Of a stretch of DNA of 64,000 nt, positions 34,741-42,201 are shown one piece after another. The stretch comes from Propionibacterium sp. (lineage in GTDB: Bacteria; Actinomycetota; Actinomycetes; Propionibacteriales; Propionibacteriaceae): positions 62,001-126,000 of the forward strand of contig JAAYVB010000004.1 in assembly GCA_012517405.1 (NCBI GenBank), read 5' to 3'. The translations under genes and the position numbers were made by a program. The notes beneath the pieces are model-generated. The model worked only from the letters and a program-made list of their open reading frames with translations, made no database searches and was not told where the DNA came from. Each line of letters opens with the position of its first letter. The first letter of the stretch is position 1.

Positions 34741-34809
34741 TCACCTGGGACAGCCAAGGCCGGAGTTACGCCGTTGCATCTTCTCTTGCGATACCAGCAA
34801 TGGGCTCAT
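34741..34809 (-). CDS. Putative 22-codon leader peptide upstream of higB
   Basis: The ATG at 34809 follows AAGGGG by 3 nt. The frame runs MSPLLVSQEKMQRRNS and on to a TGA at 34741, one base before the higB GTG. The spacing suggests ribosomes terminating here re-initiate on higB, which lacks a good SD of its own. No homologue is known to me. Confidence 0.35.
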   Translation of the reverse strand: MSPLLVSQEKMQRRNSGLGCPR

Positions 34810-34817
34810 CACCCCTT

Positions 34818-34856
34818 GTATGAATCATACTACGTGAGTGGTCTCGGCTTCTGCAA
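34818..34856 (-). promoter_or_regulatory. higBA promoter with overlapping operator
   Basis: On the minus strand TTGCAG (34856-34851) and TAGTAT (34832-34827) are separated by 18 nt and resemble -35 and -10 boxes. The perfect 13-bp palindrome GTATGA-A-TCATAC (34818-34830) overlaps the -10 box, as expected for a HigA operator. Confidence 0.5.
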
Positions 34857-35050
34857 GAGCCAGATCATCGACCTCGCCTTCAAGCGGCGTGCTGCCCGCG
34901 CAGGCTGTGAGGGCACTCGACTCGCTCTTGCAGTTCTGGCTCCTAGGTCGTGTTTCGAAAGCAGGTGGTCCGCCGGTCTGCCGGTGTCGTCATCGTCGCC
35001 CGGTGAGTGTGTGGCCCTTTTCGGTAGGCGTGGGCCCCTGCTCGGCAGTT

Positions 35051-35100
35051 CGCTCGCCGTTCGTACGGTCCGCTCGCCGTCGGTACTAAACGCTCGCCGT
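35051..35100. repeat. Three 10-bp direct repeats with exact 20-bp period
   Basis: CGCTCGCCGT occurs at 35051, 35071 and 35091, with unrelated 10-bp spacers. The third copy is also the outer end of the palindrome at 35091-35150, whose other end is the inverted copy ACGGCGAGCG. Two helical turns separate repeats, so a protein could bind all three on one face. Confidence 0.8.
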
Positions 35101-35150
35101 AAGGCAGTTCGCTTCTGTTGCAACGCGAGCGAACTCACTTACGGCGAGCG
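35091..35150. repeat. 60-bp palindrome inside the MITE
   Basis: Left arm CGCTCGCCGTAAG-gc-AGTTCGCT and right arm AGCGAACT-ca-CTTACGGCGAGCG are complementary at 21 of 23 positions, around a 14-nt loop (35114-35127). In RNA this would be a very stable hairpin; in DNA it could extrude or bind a dimeric protein. Confidence 0.85.
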
Positions 35151-35267
35151 TCCAGTGGTGGCGGACGAACTCGCTCACTGCGCGCGCCATCGTCCAGATG
35201 GCAGTCGTCCGCGAATGGGTCAAGCGACTTTCGTAACACGCCCTAGGGGTGATCAAACCCAAAGGTT

Positions 35268-35451
35268 GCAGGAGTTGGAGCCGTTGGACGATGCGAGCCC
35301 GCTGTACACGATGGACAACGTCATCATCACGCCACACATGGGCTGGCGCGGCCTGGAGACCCGGCAGCGTCTGGTCTCCATGATCGGCGACAACATCCGC
35401 GCATTCGCTTCAGGGCGTCCGATCAACCGGGTGGACGAGGTCAGGGCATAG
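35268..35451 (+). pseudogene. Duplicated 3' end of the 2-hydroxyacid dehydrogenase gene
   Basis: This segment repeats bases 33058-33241 with only a handful of substitutions (for example CGGGGC to CGCGGC, TTCGGGG to TTCAGGG). It encodes the same final residues from LQELEPLDDASPLYTM to the stop. Similarity ends at the stop codon on the right. The upstream in-frame sequence belongs to the MITE, so the 225-codon open frame starting at 34774 is not a gene. The duplication brackets HigBA and the MITE. Confidence 0.85.
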
Positions 35452-35559
35452 TCTCCTCTGCACCAGCGAGATCCCTGGATGCGGTGCGCAACGGCCGAGT
35501 CACAGATGGTGCCGCTTGGTGTGCTCCGAGCGAGAGAGGCAGACGAGGGGCGACCTAAC

Positions 35560-36540
35560 TCAACCTCGCCCAAGCGAGGGCTCGGGGCCTGGACTGTCCC
35601 AGGCGAACTCGGATCCCGTCCACCAGTACAGATGCGCGTCGTATGCACGGTGATGGTTCGCGCACAGCAGCCGCCCGTTCTCGATGCTTGCAGCGCCACC
35701 TTCTGCATGGGCTTTCAAATGAGCGGCCTCGAGAACGTCTTTCACATCTATCCCGCAGATCGCGCACTCGTTCGGCTGGTTCGCCAGCAGAAGCGCGCGG
35801 AATTTCTGCTGGCTGGTGCGCTGGCGGGCCAAACGCAGAACGTCCGGCGCGGAGACATCATTGACGCCCTCGTACGCCTCCACCTTCAACGATGGGCTCG
35901 CGAACCCAAAGTCGGCCAGCGCCCATAACCACCGGTTGTGCCAGTCCGCGCGGCGGACTCGGCGACGTCGCCTCCGGATCCCTGCCACACGCCGAGCAAG
36001 CACAGGAGCGATACTCGGATCAGTCATCAACTCCAACGCTTCTCTTTCAGGGAGTACCACAGCGAAGCCGCCGCCATCGAGATCGGAGTCATAGATCTCC
36101 GCCTGCGGCCACGCGGCGAGCCAATCCAGGTCTTCCTCTGGCTCGCACCAAATCGTGACTTCGGAAACGGCTTCCGTGGCACGGTCCATTAGGACGCCGA
36201 GCACTTCGACCCAACCGACGGAGATCGCTGTCGCACGGGTGCTTCCTCTTGGTGTCTGGTTGTTGGCGGGGAGACAGGAGACTGCGAAGTCGTTACTCTC
36301 CCGCAGGCGAGACTGGTCCGCGAACAGGTCGATGATGGTGAGCACCGTGGGCGCGGCTTCGAGTCGCGCGAACACCTCGAACGCTTCGTGCGTCGATGTC
36401 GACGGTCGGGATGCGGACGCTGCGGAACTGGGAGGCTGCAGCGACTCTCCGTTGTACCCAGCGTCCTGGAGCGCCCCGCGGTAAATGGCGATGCGCTGTC
36501 GCACATCACTCACGTGGTGCCGTTCGTCCTGAGGTTCCAT
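35560..36540 (-). CDS. HNH endonuclease domain protein
   Basis: A 326-aa protein. The last 60 residues are a canonical HNH nuclease: zinc cysteines in CAICGIDV, the catalytic AAHLKAHAEGG, then SIENGRLLCANHHRAYD. The N-terminal 250 residues are unassigned, with Ser/Pro-rich and mixed alpha/beta segments and an RRRRRRVRR basic patch near residue 210. HNH proteins of this layout act as restriction-like nucleases or phage-defence effectors. The ATG at 36540 gives an EPQDERHHV start; SD is weak. It has no partner gene in the same orientation. A homing or mobile-element role is the main alternative. Confidence 0.78.
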   Translation of the reverse strand: MEPQDERHHVSDVRQRIAIYRGALQDAGYNGESLQPPSSAASASRPSTSTHEAFEVFARLEAAPTVLTIIDLFADQSRLRESNDFAVSCLPANNQTPRGSTRATAISVGWVEVLGVLMDRATEAVSEVTIWCEPEEDLDWLAAWPQAEIYDSDLDGGGFAVVLPEREALELMTDPSIAPVLARRVAGIRRRRRRVRRADWHNRWLWALADFGFASPSLKVEAYEGVNDVSAPDVLRLARQRTSQQKFRALLLANQPNECAICGIDVKDVLEAAHLKAHAEGGAASIENGRLLCANHHRAYDAHLYWWTGSEFAWDSPGPEPSLGRG

Positions 36541-37214
36541 GGCCCCATGCTGCCTCGGAACGGCGTGCGGTGGCCTGCGCGACACTCGGCACGGTCCGCG
36601 CTTGGTGCTTCTTGATGACCGCGCTGGGCCTTGAGCGCGTCGATTGGCGGCGAGTCGCGAAGCCGCTCCAGTCGTTCGGCACGCTTGGCCTCGCTGGTGG
36701 CGGCTGGATCTCTCTTCGGGGAGAGTGGGATCGACTCTAGGCGATGCCGGCAGGGTGCTCCTCGGCCCGGTCGGCGAGTGCGCGAAGTGGAACGGTCAGT
36801 GATCGACCAAGAACAGGCTCTGAAGTGGCGCCGTGTCAGGACGAGCCAGAGCAGTCAGAGCCCGCAGGCCTTGGCTGACGTGAGTTGACGGTCGCGCGCG
36901 TGTGTCTGAGGGCGTCGATGCGGAGCCGAAGCATGCTGCACGACGCGAAGGAAGCGGGAGCGCGATGAATCGCTCGGTCAACCCGAGCGGACCAACCACG
37001 GACGCCGGGCCTGACTGGCTGTTTGATACTGCTAGAGTCACGGGCGGAAACCAATGTTTAGGAGCTTCGGCTCCGAAGGGTTCGAGTCTTCGATCCTCCA
37101 GCGAGTCTCGTACTCGCCTCGCAGGATTTCCGCCAGGCGCACGTCTGTGATGCGGCCTCGTGCGACGCCTCTTCGCCGAGGGCCTGCCTGGTCCTACGAG
37201 ACGAAGGGCTTCCC
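36541..37214. other. 674-bp gap without a supported gene
   Basis: Open frames here (for example 36902-37150 plus strand) have no recognisable domain and no SD. A small hairpin GGAGC-TTCG-GCTCC lies near 37061-37074. Right after it, GGGTTCGAGTCTTCGATCCTCC resembles a tRNA T-arm and acceptor 3' end, but no 5' half exists. It could be an old tRNA/att remnant. The promoter of the next gene presumably lies at the right edge. Confidence 0.4.
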
Positions 37215-37619
37215 ATGACTGCCACCGTTAGCTACGCCGACGAGGCCGCGATCCGCGATCACTACCAGCACATGCTCGACTGTTGGGGCGACTCGGTCGC
37301 CTACGCCGAGTGCTTCACCCCCGAGGCGGACTACATCATCGCGGACGGGATGATCGAGCACGGCTGGAAAGAGATCATCGACGGCCACAGCATCATCTTC
37401 TCGGCGTGGGCACGCAACAGCCGTCTGATCGGTCAGATCGAGAGCATCCGGTTCATCACCAGCGATGTCGCGTTGCTGATCGCGCACGGGCACATCGCGT
37501 ATCTCGACAACCGTTCTAGTGACGGCAACAAGCGCACGGTGTACTCCCTGGTCGCGCAGCGATTCGAGGGCCGGTGGCTGTTCGCCGCGTACCAGAACAC
37601 GCCCCTTGCCGGTCACTGA
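37215..37619 (+). CDS. SnoaL-like / NTF2-fold protein
   Basis: A 134-aa cone-shaped alpha+beta barrel protein of the SnoaL/NTF2 type (EAAIRDHYQHMLDCWGDSVA at the start; FTPEADYIIADGMIEHGWKE; RFEGRWLFAAYQNTPL at the end). Members are isomerases, hydratases, or unknowns. ATG 37215 has AAGGG upstream. It is isolated on the plus strand next to recombinase debris, so it may have arrived with a mobile element. Confidence 0.75.
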   Translation: MTATVSYADEAAIRDHYQHMLDCWGDSVAYAECFTPEADYIIADGMIEHGWKEIIDGHSIIFSAWARNSRLIGQIESIRFITSDVALLIAHGHIAYLDNRSSDGNKRTVYSLVAQRFEGRWLFAAYQNTPLAGH

Positions 37620-37669
37620 GGGGATGGGCCACGACCAGCCTTCCCCGGCCCGGTTCGCGGACGGGCGTT

Positions 37670-38021
37670 CGCCACAACGACACCGGGCAGCAGGTCCAGA
37701 CGCTGCTCAACTCCCACAAGATGGACTCCGGGCGACGCCGCTCCCGCGACCACTACTTGAAGGGCTCGTTGTCCTGCGGTGAGTGCGGGTCACGGATGCA
37801 ACTGGACTACCCGGCCAACAAGCAGGGTGTCCGGCACGCCTACTACTGCTCGTTTGAGCTACCCGCAACGTCAGAAGCTCATCGACGCCTACGCGTCCGG
37901 GATGCCCGTCAAGCAGATCGCCGAACGCTTCGGAGTCCACCGAACCACCATCACCAGGATCGCTAGCAGGTCCGGGGTCACGATGCGCAGTCAGCCTTAT
38001 GAGACCTGGCCAACGACATGA
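37670..38021 (+). pseudogene. Serine recombinase remnant (zinc ribbon and C-terminal HTH fragments)
   Basis: In one frame 37670-37853 encodes QQVQTLLNSHK...RDHYLKGSLSCGECGSRM, the zinc beta-ribbon of large serine recombinases. In another frame 37856-38021 encodes YPQRQKLIDAYASGMPVKQI AERFGVHRTTITRIASRSGV, the HTH often found at their C termini. The catalytic domain and linker are missing and the two parts are out of frame. A decayed integrase next to the CD-NTase operon suggests how it arrived. Confidence 0.7.
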
Positions 38022-38058
38022 ACCTTCGAGGTTGGGTCTCGTGGGAACGAGGAGGTGT

Positions 38059-39372
38059 CTATGAGATCGCCGTAGGCTTGACGCTCGTATTGCTGATCGG
38101 CACGTCGATCCGGTCACGGGCCACAACGATCCCGTTCTTGACGATGTAGCACTCGACCACGTGCTCGCCCTTGAAGTCAGAGTGCTCCACTCTCACACCC
38201 GGCTTGCTTGATTCGACAATCTGTCCTCGCACCATGTCCCGACGCTCTGCCTCCGGCCCGCGATTGAGAACCTTCCACTTCAGCTCGTAGGGCTGCTCGA
38301 CGCTGCTGCCAGTCACCCAGAACTTCAGGCTCTTGTCTGCCCTCAGCAGTGCCCCTGTCCGCAGCATCTCTCGCAGCCTCGTCGGCCTCCAGCCATTCTG
38401 CGTGACCTCGCAGTCGATGGACACTGACTCGGTGATGTCGACGGAGAACCGGTCCTCGATGAACTGCTGAGTGTCCCGGTACGACCTAGCCTCCGCGCTT
38501 GCATACGTAGCAAGCGGTACCGCTGTCCCGAACACCTCGCGCCACTTCGTGTTTGCCGAGGCTTTGCCCTCGTCCTCGATCGCCTCGAGACAGCGGTTGT
38601 AGGCCTTCTTTGCCTTCGGCTGGAACTTCGCCTTGACGCAGACCCGCTGCCGACTGCCCAGCGCCAGGTAGTAGTCCTGCTCTGGCTCTTCCTTGAGGAA
38701 TTCGAAGAAGTCGCGGGCCATGAGGTCGAACGATCCTGTGCCCGCCGAGTCATAGTCGCTGGTTTGCGCGAAGAAGTTGTGGACGAGAGTGTCGATGAGC
38801 AGGCCACCCATGTTTACGCCGTTCGCGTTCTTCCACGCCCTAGCCATCCGCGCCAGGTGTCGCATGTTCGTAGAGGTGCGCTCGTTGCACGCTTTGGTCG
38901 CCGCAATCTCCTCGCGCGGCTTGGTAACCTTCCAGCCCTCGGCCTTAGTGTCCGGGTAGTCGAAGGTGCTGTCGGTGTTCTTGAACGCCGGTTGGACCTC
39001 AAACTTGAAGGCGTTCGACGTGAACTGCACTCGGACCACGCACCGGTCAACCCGGACGTCGGTGTTCGGGTAGCGCGCCTTGAGGTCGTCACGAACCCGG
39101 TTCAGCATCCTCCGCGGACCCGTTTCGCCGTCGTAATCCGATCGGATCCCGGGCGGCAGGATAAAAATCATGTCCAGGTCGGATACACCCTTGATGGCAG
39201 TGTGGCGACCGAACGAGCCGACCATGAGCTTGTAGTCGGTGCAACTGAGCTTGTCTCGGAAATCCTTGTTAAGCGCCTTCGTGATCTCGTCCCGGCGAGA
39301 AGCGACAGTCGTGGCCGTCGCTCCCACCTTGAGGTTCGCCAGCAGCGCGTCGAAGATCGCGGACGTCTTCAT
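38059..39372 (-). CDS. CD-NTase family nucleotidyltransferase (SMODS with AGS-C sensor domain)
   Basis: A 437-aa predicted cyclic-oligonucleotide synthase. The nucleotidyltransferase core has GSFGRHTAIKGVSDLDMI (GS motif and the DxD metal aspartates) at about residues 52-69, and a third acidic strand in FKFEVQPAF. The C-terminal 120 residues (CEVTQNGWRPTRLREML to RDRIDVPI) look like the adenylyl/guanylyl-SMODS-associated sensor domain. Upon phage infection such enzymes make a signal that activates an effector, here the upstream SLATT protein. The start overlaps the SLATT stop by 4 nt. Confidence 0.82.
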   Translation of the reverse strand: MKTSAIFDALLANLKVGATATTVASRRDEITKALNKDFRDKLSCTDYKLMVGSFGRHTAIKGVSDLDMIFILPPGIRSDYDGETGPRRMLNRVRDDLKARYPNTDVRVDRCVVRVQFTSNAFKFEVQPAFKNTDSTFDYPDTKAEGWKVTKPREEIAATKACNERTSTNMRHLARMARAWKNANGVNMGGLLIDTLVHNFFAQTSDYDSAGTGSFDLMARDFFEFLKEEPEQDYYLALGSRQRVCVKAKFQPKAKKAYNRCLEAIEDEGKASANTKWREVFGTAVPLATYASAEARSYRDTQQFIEDRFSVDITESVSIDCEVTQNGWRPTRLREMLRTGALLRADKSLKFWVTGSSVEQPYELKWKVLNRGPEAERRDMVRGQIVESSKPGVRVEHSDFKGEHVVECYIVKNGIVVARDRIDVPISNTSVKPTAIS

Positions 39373-39971
39373 ACGGTCCCTCTGCCTTCGTCGATCCGCA
39401 GCGCCTCGGGGAGGAAGAGATCGATCTCGTGCGGGGTGAAAGTCATCTCCTCGTTGTCCTTCAACCCACCTTGCGCTCGCTTGAACGCCTTCGAACTTGT
39501 CCTCGGCGCAACGGCGTAAGCATCCAAGGTTGCGTGTTGCAGCTCGTCGCGGCGGGTCCTCGCGTCGGCGTCGGGGACTTCGCCGGACATCATGTCAGCG
39601 ATGAGCGAGATGTAAGACTCGCGGACGTTCCACAGCTGTGAAGCTACTCCGCGGTGGGCATCGGCTTCGTCCGCGAACTTGAAGGCCTTCGCGCCCAGGC
39701 TGCTCCAGGTCACCAGGAGCGCGATGGATGAAGTAGCTAGGCTCGTCAGCACTGGGTCGCCAAGCAGCCCAACCACGGCAGCGAGGAACGTGCCAGAGCT
39801 GATCGCAGTGAGGGCAATGAGTGCGCCCTGCTGCCACCGATGCTTGGTGAAGCAGATGTCCGCCTGCTTCTCGTGTGTCTTGTGGCTGTAGACCACACGT
39901 CCGAATGCCTCGCGCACCTGCGCCAGCAGGTAAGGGTCGCAGTCCGACCCCGCTGTACTGCCGTCTGTCAA
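39369..39971 (-). CDS. SLATT-domain two-helix membrane effector
   Basis: About 200 aa. A coiled N-terminal part (LLAQVREAFGRVVYSHKTHEKQ) is followed by two membrane helices (ALIALTAISSGTFLAAVVGL and LATSSIALLVTWSSL). A long cytosolic helical tail (AFKFADEADAHRGVASQLWNVRE...) precedes a charged C terminus. This is the SMODS/SLOG-associating 2TM pattern, predicted to form pores on binding a nucleotide signal. Start: TTG 39971 has GGA-type SD at good distance; a longer frame from 40115 would add a hydrophobic segment and cannot be excluded. It precedes and overlaps the CD-NTase gene. Confidence 0.75.
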   Translation of the reverse strand: MTDGSTAGSDCDPYLLAQVREAFGRVVYSHKTHEKQADICFTKHRWQQGALIALTAISSGTFLAAVVGLLGDPVLTSLATSSIALLVTWSSLGAKAFKFADEADAHRGVASQLWNVRESYISLIADMMSGEVPDADARTRRDELQHATLDAYAVAPRTSSKAFKRAQGGLKDNEEMTFTPHEIDLFLPEALRIDEGRGTV

Positions 39972-40115
39972 GTTCGTTCCTGTCGCTCGATGGATCGTGC
40001 ACTCCAAGGGCGCACCAACACTGAGTATGGCGACGACCACTGACAAACAAGTCACACCGTGTGACGCCGGCAAGAAGATAAGCACCCACGCCGCGCTGCT
40101 CGGCGGACTCGTCAA

Positions 40116-40497
40116 GCCCTAGGCACGACAGTACTGGGCCAGAATGTTCCGGCCCATCAGTCGCCGGGCCTGATCCGGCCCTGCGTAAGCCGATCGATCA
40201 CCTGGCTCGGCAGGCAGCCGTTCTCGGTCACGACAGACCGGACGTGCTGCTTCTGAGCTTGCTCGTAGGCGATCCCGACCGCGGTCGTCAGCAGATCAGC
40301 CCAGACCACGGCGGCGTCGCTGGCGACCTCCCTGACGACCTCGGTCGAGGCCAGATAGACGTTGGGGTTCGCTGCTGGGCGGTGATTCCGAAGCGTTCTG
40401 CGATCTGCGTCACGGGCATCCCACCATCACCCGGATCGCCTCCCGCGGCGGAGTCACCATGCGCAGCCGGTCCCTGCCAGCGCTGGGGTAGCAGGAA
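40116..40497. other. Decayed sequence with rearranged recombinase HTH pieces
   Basis: On the plus strand 40412-40490 reads HPTITRIASRGGVTMRSR, nearly the same as the HTH tail at 37935-37990. On the minus strand 40378-40415 reads MPVTQIAERFG, the other half of that HTH. The halves are inverted relative to each other. A further minus-strand frame (ending near 40158) encodes NPNVYLASTEVVREVASD and on, with no recognised family. No intact gene is seen. Confidence 0.55.
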
Positions 40498-41460
40498 TCA
40501 ACCCCCCGACTGGAAGTCAGCGATCTTCTCGATCCAGGCATTCGCTTCGCCGACCGCATCCTCAAGTGACAACCCGATGCCACCGGAGGTGGCTGCTCGG
40601 TTGTAGTCGTCTTCCCAATGAGCGTATGCAACAAGGGTTGGCGGCCAGTTCCTTGTCGATCGCCCGAGCTTAGCGGCCTCGGCTGCTCTGGCCTCGAACA
40701 CGGCGAGAGCTGCCTCTCGCACCTCCGCCAGCGTCGGCGTGCCGGTCGTCGCGATGAGGTCACGCAGGAGGAGCAGATCGACGACATCGCGAGCGCGGTC
40801 GTTGATCGATCCTGGTGGCTCGTGCAGGTCGGAGACGGCATGGAGCTTCTGCGCGATCTGGAACCGCATCGAGATCCCCACCAGCACGTCAGGATCGGGC
40901 AGCCCGAAGCCTGCCAACGGAGGCGGCTCGATGAGCTCTCGTTCCCGTCCAATGCCAGCCTCGTCGGGCGAGACCTCGAATTGGATGCGCCGCCAAGTGA
41001 CGCCTCGCAGGTTGAGGATGATGTCGAACCGGCGTGGTTTGATGAGCTTCGTCGGGACATCGATCACTTCGACTTCACCGCGACGCAGCGTCAGCGGCCC
41101 CCACGGTTCATCGAGCACTTCTTCGAGCACCGCGAAGAACGCATCCATGCCACCGCGGACCAAACCATCGACATCCTTGGTAGTGCGGGCCGTCGCGTTG
41201 AGCCGGTGCTGAAGCAGGGTGCCACCTTTGAGTAGGAACAGCTGACGTCCATCCTCGTCGAGCGCACGCTGGACCGCGCCGATAGCGACCGATGACGCGA
41301 TCAACCAGCCAAGCCGTCCACCCTTGGCCTCGTCGCCGAGCTGACCTTCGGCCTGGGCGATCCAGGTGTTGAGAACCTTGGCCGAGACCGGCTCCTTCGT
41401 CTTCGGCTTCAACGTCCCCAGCAGCGCAGCCAGCTTGGAGCCAACACGGTCATCGGTCAT
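40498..41460 (-). CDS. abiEii: AbiEii/AbiGii-family nucleotidyltransferase toxin
   Basis: A 320-aa type IV TA toxin homologue. The nucleotidyltransferase signature is FLLKGGTLLQHRL followed by TARTTKDVDGLVRGG, with later TKLIKPRRFDIILNL and KLHAVSDLHEPPG...RARDVVDLLLL. AbiEii-type enzymes add nucleotides to tRNA and arrest growth on infection. ATG 41460 has GGAGG 6 nt upstream, inside the antitoxin gene, and overlaps it by 11 nt. Confidence 0.87.
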   Translation of the reverse strand: MTDDRVGSKLAALLGTLKPKTKEPVSAKVLNTWIAQAEGQLGDEAKGGRLGWLIASSVAIGAVQRALDEDGRQLFLLKGGTLLQHRLNATARTTKDVDGLVRGGMDAFFAVLEEVLDEPWGPLTLRRGEVEVIDVPTKLIKPRRFDIILNLRGVTWRRIQFEVSPDEAGIGRERELIEPPPLAGFGLPDPDVLVGISMRFQIAQKLHAVSDLHEPPGSINDRARDVVDLLLLRDLIATTGTPTLAEVREAALAVFEARAAEAAKLGRSTRNWPPTLVAYAHWEDDYNRAATSGGIGLSLEDAVGEANAWIEKIADFQSGG

Positions 41461-42013
41461 GGCGAGCCTCCAGCGCGTTCGCCAGCGCATCGCGCGCAGC
41501 TGTTTTCAGATAACCCTGCGCATACCCGCGGTCAATCGCCTGCCGAAGCAGATAGGTCGGCGTCCCATAGACGAGGCACTGCTCAATCGCCGTCACCGGG
41601 GTCACCGTAGGAATCTCCTGCCACCACCCGACCTGCTTGGGAGTGAGATCCTGATAGTGGACGACGTAGCCCTCCCCACTCGCACGACGAAACCGCCGAT
41701 CCTTGCCGACGGTGATATGGATCCGGTTGGGGTTGACGTCGCTGATGCCATAGGCGTCGAGCGCCGTCTCGTGCGACAACACAGCCTCGGGCACCCGCGT
41801 CCAGAGCACCGCCAGCATGAACTGGTCGTACTCGCCAACCGGATACTGCGGGAAGCGGTAGACGCCGTGCGCAGCGCGCTCCAACGTGCCACGATGCACC
41901 AACATCTGAAGCGCCTGTTTGCTGATGCCCGCATCAGTAGCTTGCTGAGCGGTCACGAAACCATGCTGCGCGGACGCGATCTCCCACAGCTCATCGCGCG
42001 CCAGCAATCCCAT
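41450..42013 (-). CDS. abiEi: AbiEi-family antitoxin
   Basis: A 187-aa antitoxin. The N-terminal winged helix (LWEIASAQHGFVTAQQATDA, GISKQALQMLVHRGTLERAA) binds the operon promoter, and the C-terminal domain (ETALDAYGISDVNPNRIHIT) neutralises the toxin transcriptionally. ATG 42013 (or 42016) starts about 10 nt after a TATGCT -10-like hexamer, so the mRNA may be leaderless. The gene precedes abiEii. Confidence 0.85.
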   Translation of the reverse strand: MGLLARDELWEIASAQHGFVTAQQATDAGISKQALQMLVHRGTLERAAHGVYRFPQYPVGEYDQFMLAVLWTRVPEAVLSHETALDAYGISDVNPNRIHITVGKDRRFRRASGEGYVVHYQDLTPKQVGWWQEIPTVTPVTAIEQCLVYGTPTYLLRQAIDRGYAQGYLKTAARDALANALEARHDR

Positions 42014-42201
42014 CATGGCAATAGCATAACGGAAACGTAACACTACTGCCACCATGTCGTTGACTGCCGGACGACCAGAGGCCTCGCCAACCACAGCGGA
42101 TAGGCGCAGCCGCGAAGATGACGTGCAATCCGGTGCGACTTGGCATATCTGGCTTTAGCCATGAGCCAACTCGGCATTCGCGTCAAGCAGTCGAGGCATA
42201 G

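Larger units (their letters stand above)
34943..35246. mobile_element. 304-bp MITE-like element related to the IS at 57872-58892
   Basis: The element is bounded by CTAG at both ends (34943-34946 and 35243-35246). Its termini are inverted: GTCGTGTTTCGAAAG on the left and, read inward from the right, GGCGTGTTACGAAAG. The right terminal repeat of the IS5-family element is identical to the left one here, and its left repeat (GTCGTGTTACGTAAG) is close. No transposase ORF is present. The interior holds the phased repeats and palindrome listed separately. It is probably mobilised in trans by an IS5-type transposase. Confidence 0.75.

Noticed and set aside
35051..35150. CRISPR array or iteron origin of replication
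   Set aside because: Only three 10-bp repeats with 10-bp spacers; no cas or rep gene nearby, and they sit within a MITE.
34774..35451. A 225-codon frame ending with the 2-hydroxyacid dehydrogenase tail
   Set aside because: It is a chance opening through the higBA promoter and the MITE joined to a duplicated gene end.
37055..37110. tRNA gene
   Set aside because: Only a T-arm-like and acceptor-like 3' part exists; no D arm, anticodon arm or matching 5' acceptor strand.
42150..42165. Hairpin TGGCT-TT-AGCCA after brxL as terminator
   Set aside because: Five-base stem with a two-base loop and no T-tract; too weak to support.
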